A DNA stretch of 58,516 nucleotides, from assembly GCF_934725225.1 (NCBI RefSeq), contig NZ_CAKVAM010000008.1, positions 1-58,516 of the forward strand, written 5' to 3'. Positions 49,736 to 56,667 of the stretch are shown here, piece by piece. Source of the DNA: an uncultured Treponema sp. GTDB taxonomy: Bacteria; Spirochaetota; Spirochaetia; Treponematales; Treponemataceae. Position 1 is the stretch's first letter; the number at the start of each line of letters is the position of its first letter. The notes under the pieces are model-generated. The model did no database searches. It saw only the letters and a list, made by a program, of their open reading frames with translations, and had not been told where the DNA came from. Both the position numbers and the translations under genes were made by a program.

Positions 49736-49764
49736 TTGACGGAAATGTTTTTCTGTAGTATATT
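49736..49764 (+). promoter_or_regulatory. promoter of the small antisense-type RNA
   Basis: TTGACG at 49736-49741, 17-base spacer, TATATT at 49759-49764. Transcription should start near 49771-49773, just before GGAAATGCC. Confidence 0.7.
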
Positions 49765-49772
49765 GAAATAAA

Positions 49773-49859
49773 GGAAATGCCCGATTTCCGTCGGTCGTCT
49801 CCACTGTTTAACTAAAAAGCCGTCCAGTGTGATCAAACGAATGGGCGGCTTTGCTTTTT
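49773..49859 (+). ncRNA. candidate antitoxin RNA of a type I toxin-antitoxin locus
   Basis: About 87 nucleotides from the predicted start to the U-run of a terminator. It has no reading frame of note. The 5' hairpin is GGAAAT-GCCCG-ATTTCC; a GTCTCC segment follows, and the RNA ends in the shared terminator stem 49816-49852. It converges with the 35-codon peptide gene on the other strand, so the two transcripts are complementary across the terminator. The GTCTCC segment, identical to the anti-Shine-Dalgarno segment of the toxin leader, could bind the toxin ribosome-binding site in trans (inference). Confidence 0.6.
49816..49859. terminator. bidirectional terminator shared by toxin mRNA and small RNA
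   Basis: AAAGCCGTCCA pairs with TGGGCGGCTTT around a 15-base loop. T-runs lie on both sides when read on either strand (GCTTTTT on plus; CTTTTTAG on minus). Confidence 0.75.
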
Positions 49860-49965
49860 AACTCTTCTTATTTTTAAGGTAAGAAAGGGTTGCGATAACT
49901 GCACTTGCAACAGCAGCGATACAATTTATGATTGCCACTACTGCCAAAACAAGCTCTAAAGTCAT
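49858..49965 (-). CDS. 35-residue hydrophobic peptide, candidate type I toxin
   Basis: Begins MTLELVLAVVAIINCIAAVA, a single membrane-spanning helix, and ends with the basic tail SYLKNKKS. This layout is that of holin-like/Fst/TxpA-type membrane toxins. GGAGG lies 8 bases before the ATG and is paired in a leader hairpin. The mRNA should start near 50045 and end near 49815, giving about 230 nucleotides with a long structured leader. No family assignment is claimed; an alternative is a small housekeeping membrane peptide. Confidence 0.7.
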   Translation of the reverse strand: MTLELVLAVVAIINCIAAVASAVIATLSYLKNKKS

Positions 49966-49972
49966 ACGCAAG

Positions 49973-50019
49973 TCCTCCCGGCTTTCAAGATTCCAGCAAG
50001 CTGGTTTGAGTTCGGGAGA
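49973..50019 (-). promoter_or_regulatory. Shine-Dalgarno-sequestering hairpin in the toxin leader
   Basis: On the minus strand TCTCCCG (50019-50013) pairs with CGGGAGG (49980-49974), which contains the ribosome-binding site. Within the loop CCAG-CTTG-CTGG forms a second hairpin (50004-49993). This would keep translation off until the leader is processed or refolded, as in known type I toxin mRNAs. Confidence 0.65.
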
Positions 50020-50054
50020 CGCCGCCTTAGAAATCAGGCACTTCCAATAAAATT

Positions 50055-50083
50055 ACTATATCATATTTTAATACTACTGTATA
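50055..50083 (-). promoter_or_regulatory. toxin promoter
   Basis: On the minus strand TATACA (50083-50078), 17-base spacer, TATAGT (50060-50055), then 9 bases to GGAAGTGCC. The small RNA promoter has nearly the same distance to its own GGAAATGCC. Confidence 0.55.
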
Positions 50084-50115
50084 TATGTAAAGTTTGGAAA
50101 GTTGATGTCATTATC

Positions 50116-50253
50116 CAGCTTGACTGGATAATCCCTTGCACAGACTGTATGTAAAATGCGTTAATATCTCTGTCTTTTGATGGTCGAAAGGGAGGTTTAT
50201 TGACTGCTAATAATTACGCTTATCGGATTCCGAAAGGGAGGTTTATCGGGTGT
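50116..50253. repeat. intergenic stretch with 46-bp (2 x 23) direct repeats
   Basis: CGAAAGGGAGGTTTAT occurs at 50185 and again at 50231, 46 bases apart, and TAATA occurs at 50162 and 50208, also 46 apart. Just before this, TTATCCAG-CTTGA-CTGGATAA forms a perfect 8-bp stem (50111-50131). The spacing matches two units of the 23-bp array at 53517. No gene is convincing here; a plus-strand frame from 50200 runs through the duplicated promoter and overlaps the next gene. Confidence 0.5.
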
Positions 50254-50263
50254 CAAGAAAGGG

Positions 50264-50378
50264 AATGGCATAAATCTATTCATGCTGTAAAAAAAAACGT
50301 TAGGCTTTTCCAATCCGTGTGGCAATCTTTCTTTTCATTGTGCATTTTGTTTTTAGGTGGTAAAATGACACATTATGA
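50264..50378 (+). repeat. duplicated murE promoter segment, copy 1
   Basis: Starts AATGGCATAAATCTATTC and runs to the start codon of the SUMF1-type gene. It aligns over its whole length with 53703-53813 with few differences. It contains AATCCGTGTGGCAAT (50312) and the extended -10 TGGTAAAAT (to 50366). The AAAAGCC/GGCTTTT hairpin of copy 2 is degraded to an A-run here. Confidence 0.85.
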
Positions 50379-51529
50379 AAGCAGCAATAAAACAATTAAA
50401 ACTTTTTGCCGTGTTTTCGGCAATGTCGCTTGCGGGCAATGTGTATGCGCAGAATATAAGTCCTGACTTTGTGAGAGTTTCGGCTGTTACCCTTGAAAGA
50501 GATTTCTATATGTGCGACCACGAGGTAACGCAAAAGGAATATCAGGACATAATGGGAGCAAACCCAAGCAAATTCAAAACTAATCCGGACAAAGGCGAGA
50601 TTCAGGAAAATCGCCCTGTAGAGCGGGTAAGCTGGTTTGATGCGATTGAATACTGCAACAAACGTTCCATAAAAGAAGGTCTTACGCCTTGCTACAAAGC
50701 CAACGACAGCACAGACACAAGCAAGTGGGGCATAGAACCCACGGCGGACACGAGCAAATGGGGCAAAAAACCCACAATGACATTCAGAAAAGAAGGATAC
50801 ATTTTTAACCAATCGACCTGGTTTGAAGTTGAGTGCGACTGGAACGCGAACGGCTACCGCCTGCCAACGAATCTGGAGTGGGAATATGCCGCAAGTGGAG
50901 GAAACAATTTAGATAAAGATGTCTACAGCGGAACGGACGATGAGTTAAAACTTGGTGATTACGCCTGGTACATCCGCAACAGCCGCAACAAGACTCACGA
51001 AGTAAAAAAGAAGAAGCCTAACGCTTTTGGACTTTATGACATGAGCGGCAATGTGGAGGAATGGTGCTGGGGAAACGAGGGTGGTGATTATGACAGCAAT
51101 CTTCACGGCGGATACTGGGGCGTTAAAAATGGAAGATACTGGCATATTGGGAATGGGAAGGACGGCATTATAACTTGGCAGAGCACGAATCCTAGCTGGA
51201 CAGTTCCTGAACAGTCTTATGTTCTATCTGTAAACTATCAATTACCATATAAATACGCAACCGCCTGCTTCGGATTCCGTGTAGTTCGCACAGACACAAG
51301 CACTGTTACCCAAAAGCAGAAAAAGCAAGTAGTAAATCAAAAAGAAGCAGAGAGAAAAGTTCACGAGGAAGAGCAGAAGCCGCAATCTAGGATAGCTTCT
51401 ATGGAAGAAATAAGATTGAATACAGCAAAAAGTTATCTCTTAAACGGCATTCCTCCGAAAAAAGTTGCAAAGATAATGGGGATGGAGCTTTCTCAAGTTA
51501 AAGAACTTCAAAAATCTATTAAAAAATAG
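50375..51529 (+). CDS. exported SUMF1/formylglycine-generating-enzyme-like protein
   Basis: Protein of 384 residues with a Sec signal peptide ending VYA-QN. The SUMF1 (FGE-sulfatase) fold is recognised by FYMCDHEVTQKEYQDIMG, then RPVERVSWFDAIEYCNKRS, GYRLPTNLEWEYAASGG, and AFGLYDMSGNVEEWCWG, with CFGFRVVRT at the end. A short internal duplication, DTSKWGIEPTA and DTSKWGKKPT, lies near residues 110-130. The catalytic Cys pair of true FGE is not evident, so it is probably a binding or structural member. The C-terminal 60 residues are a charged helix. No Shine-Dalgarno; the -10 box is 8 bases from the ATG. Confidence 0.8.
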   Translation: MKAAIKQLKLFAVFSAMSLAGNVYAQNISPDFVRVSAVTLERDFYMCDHEVTQKEYQDIMGANPSKFKTNPDKGEIQENRPVERVSWFDAIEYCNKRSIKEGLTPCYKANDSTDTSKWGIEPTADTSKWGKKPTMTFRKEGYIFNQSTWFEVECDWNANGYRLPTNLEWEYAASGGNNLDKDVYSGTDDELKLGDYAWYIRNSRNKTHEVKKKKPNAFGLYDMSGNVEEWCWGNEGGDYDSNLHGGYWGVKNGRYWHIGNGKDGIITWQSTNPSWTVPEQSYVLSVNYQLPYKYATACFGFRVVRTDTSTVTQKQKKQVVNQKEAERKVHEEEQKPQSRIASMEEIRLNTAKSYLLNGIPPKKVAKIMGMELSQVKELQKSIKK

Positions 51530-51558
51530 CTGATTTACTCTGTTCTAAGGAGATTTCT

Positions 51559-53505
51559 ATGAAAAAGACTTTGAAAATTGCTACGCTTTCAACTTTGATT
51601 ATGGGCTTTTTTGTGAGCGTGCTGCCGGCAAAAGATATTAGTACACAGATAAGTGATGCATTTAAAGAGATTATAAAAAATCAAATCTACAGCGAAAAGC
51701 AGGCGGATTCCTTGTGGTGGAAGACGAACGCGCGCGAAATGATTTTGAATCCAATTGAGGAATACGACGACCTTGGCGACAGATACTATGAATCAAAACT
51801 GTGGCAAGAAGATTCCCTTTATATCACAAGATTGCTTGTTGACTATCCTTCAGCTACTGCCAGCTATCTGCATCAGATATATATGGGAAGATATGACTGC
51901 CTTAGAAATGTCAGGGAGGTTTGGCTTAGTCCGCAAGTTGACGCTTGGGCTTTTATAGATGAGTTGCAGTCTGAATTTATTGAAGATGAATATCAGTCTG
52001 GAACTAAGGACGACTTTATAAAATACAATAATAGATTAATGTTTGACAGCGGCATGATGAACGGCTTCTGCACTATCTATGTGCCTGAAAGCGAATTGCC
52101 GAATGGACTTTTAAGCTACAGTTCAAAGCCTGTTTCGCCAGTATATTTTGTTAAAGTATATTCTGGAGACGTGTACGAGGCTTTCAAGAAAGGTGATTCC
52201 GCCGCAAGAGAATGGTGTCCCGGCCACGTCTACACTGGAAAATCCTACACTGCAAGCCGCATGAAGCAGCATATGACCTGCCAGCAGAAAAACGAGTGGT
52301 ATTATTCGTGCAAATGGTGCGGCAAGTGCGAGTATAATCCAAATCATACTTTTTCGGACGAGGGAACGAAGTTTCCAGTGCACGACTTTGCAAGGTTTGA
52401 CATTTCCGACAAGAATTTTGCCGGCACAAACAAGCAGGGCGAAAAAGTCTACTATCTTTCATGCAGATGGTGCGGTATTAACAAGCGCGACTCTGACTTG
52501 GCAGATTTTACTTATGAGTATTTTCGTTATGGTGCTGGACACAAGGATACCCCGGAAACTAGAGCGGTGTACAATATGTACATGGAACAGAAGAAGAAAG
52601 ACTGGCAGAAAGGCGGCACAAGTTACGAACAGGCACTTGATGTTTCAACAAAAGTCAATTCAAATATGTGGTCTTTCGCAGTTCCAAAAAGCAAGGACGT
52701 AAAGGCAAAGATAAGCGAAAAAGCACAGGACGGAGTTTATTGGGCTGCCAGAAACGGCTTGTTGGACGAATCTGTTTTAGGCGACGACTTTACAAAGCCG
52801 CTTACACGTTTGCAGGCCAGCGCGATTGCTGTAACTCTTGCTGAAAAACTTTCGGGCAAGTCAATTTCCCCTGCAAAGTCAAAGACTTATTCCGACACAA
52901 AAAGCAAGTACGCGCTAAAGGCGGCTGGGGCTGGAATTTACGGCGGAGCTTCGGAAGGCAAATTTAACCCGGATGGCGCAGTTGACCGACAGCAGCTTGC
53001 AACTTTCCTTTATCAGGCCTTGATGTATGCAAAGAAAAATAAAAATGTCCGCTACTCGCCTTATGATTCAAAACTGTCTCGATATTCCGACAGCGAAAGC
53101 ATTGCAGACTGGGCAAAAGAGGCTGTAGGTTTCATGGACGCTTTTGGACTTGTTGAAGGCGAAACCAGCACAAAATTCTCACCGGCAGAAAATGCTTACA
53201 CCATTGAGCAGGCTTTGGCAATAGCGAACAACAGCCTTGACGCGCCTAACATCGGCTGGTATCAGAGCGGCCCGTCAGATACTAACAAGCTTGGACTTTC
53301 ATTTAAAAATGACTTTCAATTGCAAAACGGCGTGGTGGGAACACTGCTTGAATACCGCAATTACGAACGCTTCTGGCGGCCATTTGCCATACCTGATGTT
53401 CCTGCTGCGGCTGGGGGACTCGAAAGATTTGCTGTCTTAGACCCATACACAAACGAGCGGGTCTACGCGCGGAAACTCAACTTTTTTGCAGTTAAGGCGG
53501 ATTAG
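51559..53505 (+). CDS. exported SLH-domain protein with Cys-rich knuckles
   Basis: Protein of 648 residues with a signal peptide ending LPA-KD. The middle has two CxxC-type pairs (SCKWCGKCEYNPNH and SCRWCGINKRD), suggesting metal binding. The C-terminal half carries S-layer-homology repeats: VYWAARNGLLDESVLGDDFT, then IYGGASEGKFNPDGAVDRQQ and WAKEAVGFMDAFGLVEGETS, which in other bacteria bind cell-wall polymers. GGAG precedes the ATG, 29 bases after the SUMF1-type gene, so the two are probably co-transcribed. Confidence 0.75.
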   Translation: MKKTLKIATLSTLIMGFFVSVLPAKDISTQISDAFKEIIKNQIYSEKQADSLWWKTNAREMILNPIEEYDDLGDRYYESKLWQEDSLYITRLLVDYPSATASYLHQIYMGRYDCLRNVREVWLSPQVDAWAFIDELQSEFIEDEYQSGTKDDFIKYNNRLMFDSGMMNGFCTIYVPESELPNGLLSYSSKPVSPVYFVKVYSGDVYEAFKKGDSAAREWCPGHVYTGKSYTASRMKQHMTCQQKNEWYYSCKWCGKCEYNPNHTFSDEGTKFPVHDFARFDISDKNFAGTNKQGEKVYYLSCRWCGINKRDSDLADFTYEYFRYGAGHKDTPETRAVYNMYMEQKKKDWQKGGTSYEQALDVSTKVNSNMWSFAVPKSKDVKAKISEKAQDGVYWAARNGLLDESVLGDDFTKPLTRLQASAIAVTLAEKLSGKSISPAKSKTYSDTKSKYALKAAGAGIYGGASEGKFNPDGAVDRQQLATFLYQALMYAKKNKNVRYSPYDSKLSRYSDSESIADWAKEAVGFMDAFGLVEGETSTKFSPAENAYTIEQALAIANNSLDAPNIGWYQSGPSDTNKLGLSFKNDFQLQNGVVGTLLEYRNYERFWRPFAIPDVPAAAGGLERFAVLDPYTNERVYARKLNFFAVKAD

Positions 53506-53516
53506 TTCGCAATCGC

Positions 53517-53702
53517 AATGATAGGGTGCTTATCATTCTAATGATAAGGTGTATATATCCGCATAATGATAGGATGTGTATCATTCTAATGGTGTTGTGT
53601 ACTCCATTGGAATGACGCAGCTTGATACAGCATAATGTATCACTGTGGTACGCGGCAATGTATCAGGCTGATACAGTTTAATGGATTTGTGTGATACAAG
53701 AG
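53517..53702. repeat. array of eight units with 23-bp periodicity, each starting AATG
   Basis: AATG occurs at 53517, 53540, 53565, 53588, 53611, 53634, 53657 and 53680 (and 53703 at the edge of the promoter repeat); spacing is 23 bases except once 25. Several units are small palindromes, such as AATGATA...TATCATT (two units), AATGG...CCATT and GTATCA-GGC-TGATAC. The 19 bases between the AATG starts vary. It is non-coding and unlike CRISPR because the constant part is only about 4-7 bases. Confidence 0.75.
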
Positions 53703-53813
53703 AATGGCATAAATCTATTCATGCTGTAAAAAGCCGTTAGGCTTTTCCAATCCGTGTGGCAATTACTTTTCATTGTGCATTTCTTTTTAAAGTGGTAGAA
53801 TGGCGCATTATGA
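53703..53813 (+). repeat. duplicated murE promoter segment, copy 2
   Basis: Counterpart of 50264-50378. It holds an intact small terminator-like hairpin AAAAGCC-GTTA-GGCTTTT (53729-53746), AATCCGTGTGGCAATT (53749), and the extended -10 TGGTAGAAT ending at 53801, 8 bases before the murE ATG. Confidence 0.85.
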
Positions 53814-55516
53814 AAAAGAATTTGTGCGAGCTTTTGAAGTCGCTTGGCTCTGAAGAAACTGATTATAAGATTGTGGCGGAAGACGGAATTTCTTCCCCAA
53901 AAAATACAGATGCTTGTGTAGAAGGTCTTGCTTTTGACAGCCGGGATGTAAAAGAAAACTATTTGTTTTTTGCCTTGCCCGGAACTCATACAACCGGCAA
54001 CAAGTTTATAGCGCAGGCTGTTTCTTGCGGGGCTAGCGCAGTTGTTTTTCAGGATGAAATTACGCAGGAAGAGCAGTCGCAAATCAAGGCTGCTTTGGCT
54101 TCCTCTTCAAAAAATGTTGTGTTTGTAAAAGTTCCTTCATCACGGTTTGCAATGTCGCCTGTAAGCTCATGCTTTTATGACAATCCTTCTTCAAAGCTTG
54201 TTGTCTATGGAGTTACAGGAACGGAAGGCAAGTCTTCCACGGTTTCGTTTATATGGCAGTTTTTGCGCCTGAACGGAATCAAGGCGGGCTTTATTTCCAC
54301 AGTGCAGTATTCTCTTGGAGGAGACGCTATAGACAATCCGCAGCACCAGACAACGCCGGAAGCTCCTATTGTTCAGCGCGAGCTTTACGAGATGGTTTGC
54401 AACGGATGCACTCACGCTGTTGTGGAATCTTCAAGCCACGGATTGAGTAAAAAGCTTAACAGGCTTGGCGATGTTCTTTTTGACTGCGCTGTTTTTATGA
54501 ATGTTACGCTTGAGCATCTGGAATTCCACGGAACTTACGAGCAGTACAAAAGCGACAAGGCGAACTTGTTCCGCGCTTTGGATTTGCATAATCACGAAAA
54601 AACAATTGCCGGAGTTGCAACAAAAGTTCCTGCGTTCGGAGTTGTTAATTTGGAAGATCCTGCGGCATCTTATTTTGCTTCCTGCACCAAGCACAAAACC
54701 ATAGGATTCACCACGGAAGGAAAGGCTGGCAAGCAGGCTGCTTTGGGACTTTCATCTCCTCCGCTTCCAGAAATTCCAAAAGATATGCCTTATTTTTCGT
54801 GCCGGAATATAGCTTCGGCAAGATTCGGGCTTGCGTTCAGCATTCACCGCTTTGAAACCCACGATTCTCTTAACAACGAAAATTCTGTTGTCCACGTAAA
54901 GGCTTCTGTTCCGGGAGCGTTCAATGCGTACAATATTACCGCCGCGATTTTGGCTGTGCATGGAACAACCGGAATTTCAATAGAAAAACTTGCTTTGTGC
55001 GCGCAAAAACTTACGAGCGTAAAAGGCCGCATGACCGTAATTGACGAAGGGCAGCCTTTTGAAGTTATTGTGGACTATGCACATACGCCTTCAAGTTTTG
55101 AGACAATTTTTCCGCCTGTAAAAAACCGAGCTATGGGCAAGATGATTTGCGTGTTCGGCTCTGGCGGTGAACGCGACACAACCAAGCGTCCTCTTCAAGG
55201 TGAAATTGCAGCTCGCTTCTGCGACACTGTTATTCTTACTGATGAAGATCCGCGCAAGGAAGACAGAATGGCGATTATTGAGCAGATTGCTTTGGGGGCA
55301 AGAAAAGAAGGCAAAAAAGACAATGTTGATTTGTTCCTTATTCCAGACCGTCCGCAGGCAATCAGAAAAGCATTCAGCATGGCAAAGGAAAACGACATTG
55401 TGCTTCTGCTTGGAAAAAGCCATGAAAATTCTATAATTTACGCCGACAATGCTATAAAGTACGATGAAATTTCAGAAGCAAAGAACGCTTTAAAAGAAAT
55501 GGGGTTTGCAAAATGA
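53810..55516 (+). CDS. murE: UDP-N-acetylmuramoyl-tripeptide synthetase MurE
   Basis: Protein of 568 residues adding the third amino acid to UDP-MurNAc-Ala-Glu. FDSRDVKENYLFFALPG is the UDP-binding segment, the P-loop is VTGTEGKSST, and DYAHTPSSFE and the C-terminal FGSGGERDTTKRP follow. The substrate-selecting loop reads DEDPRKED; it keeps the Arg of the diaminopimelate-type DNPR motif but treponemes are known to use ornithine, so specificity is open. The ATG here is chosen over an upstream ATG at 53756, which falls in the duplicated promoter. murE, ddl and murD form one operon. Confidence 0.93.
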   Translation: MKKNLCELLKSLGSEETDYKIVAEDGISSPKNTDACVEGLAFDSRDVKENYLFFALPGTHTTGNKFIAQAVSCGASAVVFQDEITQEEQSQIKAALASSSKNVVFVKVPSSRFAMSPVSSCFYDNPSSKLVVYGVTGTEGKSSTVSFIWQFLRLNGIKAGFISTVQYSLGGDAIDNPQHQTTPEAPIVQRELYEMVCNGCTHAVVESSSHGLSKKLNRLGDVLFDCAVFMNVTLEHLEFHGTYEQYKSDKANLFRALDLHNHEKTIAGVATKVPAFGVVNLEDPAASYFASCTKHKTIGFTTEGKAGKQAALGLSSPPLPEIPKDMPYFSCRNIASARFGLAFSIHRFETHDSLNNENSVVHVKASVPGAFNAYNITAAILAVHGTTGISIEKLALCAQKLTSVKGRMTVIDEGQPFEVIVDYAHTPSSFETIFPPVKNRAMGKMICVFGSGGERDTTKRPLQGEIAARFCDTVILTDEDPRKEDRMAIIEQIALGARKEGKKDNVDLFLIPDRPQAIRKAFSMAKENDIVLLLGKSHENSIIYADNAIKYDEISEAKNALKEMGFAK

Positions 55517-56643
55517 ATGTAGTTTTAATATACGGTGGAAAATCCGGCGAGCATGAAATTTCGCTTTTGTCATGCGCCTCGGTAATCAGGAATATCAGCG
55601 CAAAGCACAACGTTTCTCTTATTTCAATTTCCAAGGGCGGAAAATGGTATCTTGAAGATAATTCAGTTTTTGAGGAAGTAAGAAACAATCCTGAAGCCGC
55701 TCTTTGCGTGCATGAAGATGAAAGCCGCGAAGTTAAAGTTTCGTTTGGGCGCGGAAAAGACAACGTGTTTTTTGCCTGCGGAAACTACATTCCGTGCGAT
55801 GTTGTGTTCCCGGTTCTGCATGGAACTTACGGCGAGGACGGAACTGTTCAGGGCGTGTTTGAAATGGCTGGCGTTCCGTTCGTTGGCTGCGGAGTTTTGG
55901 CTTCAAGCGCGGCAATGGACAAGGAAACTACAAAAATTCTTTTAAAGAACGCAGGAATTCCTGTTGTTCCGTATATGTGCCTTTCAAGAAGCCAGATAAA
56001 TTCAAGCACTCTTTACGACAAGCTGATTGAAGAAGCAATTGAAAAACTTGAGTTTCCGCTTTTTGTAAAGCCATGCGCAGCAGGTTCAAGCGACGGAGCA
56101 AGCCTTGCGCGGAATAAAAAGGAGCTTTCGTTTGCGCTCATGGAGGCGTTCAGCTGGGACAACAAAGTTCTTATTGAAAAGGCGATTGACGCGCGCGAAG
56201 TTGAATGCTCTGTAACAGGAAATTCTGTAACGGCGACTTCGGAATCTGACTGCACGCTTTTAAAGGCTTACGGTCCGGGCGAAATCGTTCCAAAGCATGA
56301 TTTTTATGATTACGATGCAAAATACAACGACCCGGACGGTGCTGAGCTAAAAATTCCGGCGCTTCTTTCAGATGACAAGCTTGAGTTCATAAGGGAAACT
56401 GCAAAGAAAGCGTATTCTGCAATAAACGCTTCGGGCTTGAGCCGCGTGGATTTTTTTGTAGACCGCAAGACTGGCGAAATTTACCTGAACGAAATAAACA
56501 CAATTCCGGGCTTTACAAAAATCAGTATGTTCCCAAAAATGTGCGCTGCTGACGGATTGGAATATTCTGAGCTTATTGATTATCTTCTAAACGAAGGAAT
56601 TGAAAATTTCAAGGCGAAACAGAGCCTTTGCACTTCAAGATAA
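55513..56643 (+). CDS. ddl: D-alanine--D-alanine ligase
   Basis: Protein of 376 residues in the ATP-grasp family. LIYGGKSGEHEISLLSCASV is the N-terminal signature, VLHGTYGEDGTVQGVFEMAG follows, FPLFVKPCAAGSSDGASLAR is the ATP loop, and INASGLSRVDFFVD with LNEINTIPGFT closes the active site. It makes the D-Ala-D-Ala dipeptide. The ATG overlaps the murE stop (ATGA). Confidence 0.96.
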   Translation: MNVVLIYGGKSGEHEISLLSCASVIRNISAKHNVSLISISKGGKWYLEDNSVFEEVRNNPEAALCVHEDESREVKVSFGRGKDNVFFACGNYIPCDVVFPVLHGTYGEDGTVQGVFEMAGVPFVGCGVLASSAAMDKETTKILLKNAGIPVVPYMCLSRSQINSSTLYDKLIEEAIEKLEFPLFVKPCAAGSSDGASLARNKKELSFALMEAFSWDNKVLIEKAIDAREVECSVTGNSVTATSESDCTLLKAYGPGEIVPKHDFYDYDAKYNDPDGAELKIPALLSDDKLEFIRETAKKAYSAINASGLSRVDFFVDRKTGEIYLNEINTIPGFTKISMFPKMCAADGLEYSELIDYLLNEGIENFKAKQSLCTSR

Positions 56644-56667
56644 AAAAGTTAAACCGGGAGGAGAAAA

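Noticed and set aside
50200..50466. Plus-strand frame of 88 codons before the SUMF1 gene
   Set aside because: It runs through the duplicated promoter and into the SUMF1 gene in another frame; the similar GGGAGG before it is itself a repeated unit.
53517..53702. CRISPR array
   Set aside because: The constant part is only about 4-7 bases, spacing is 23 bases and no cas gene is near.
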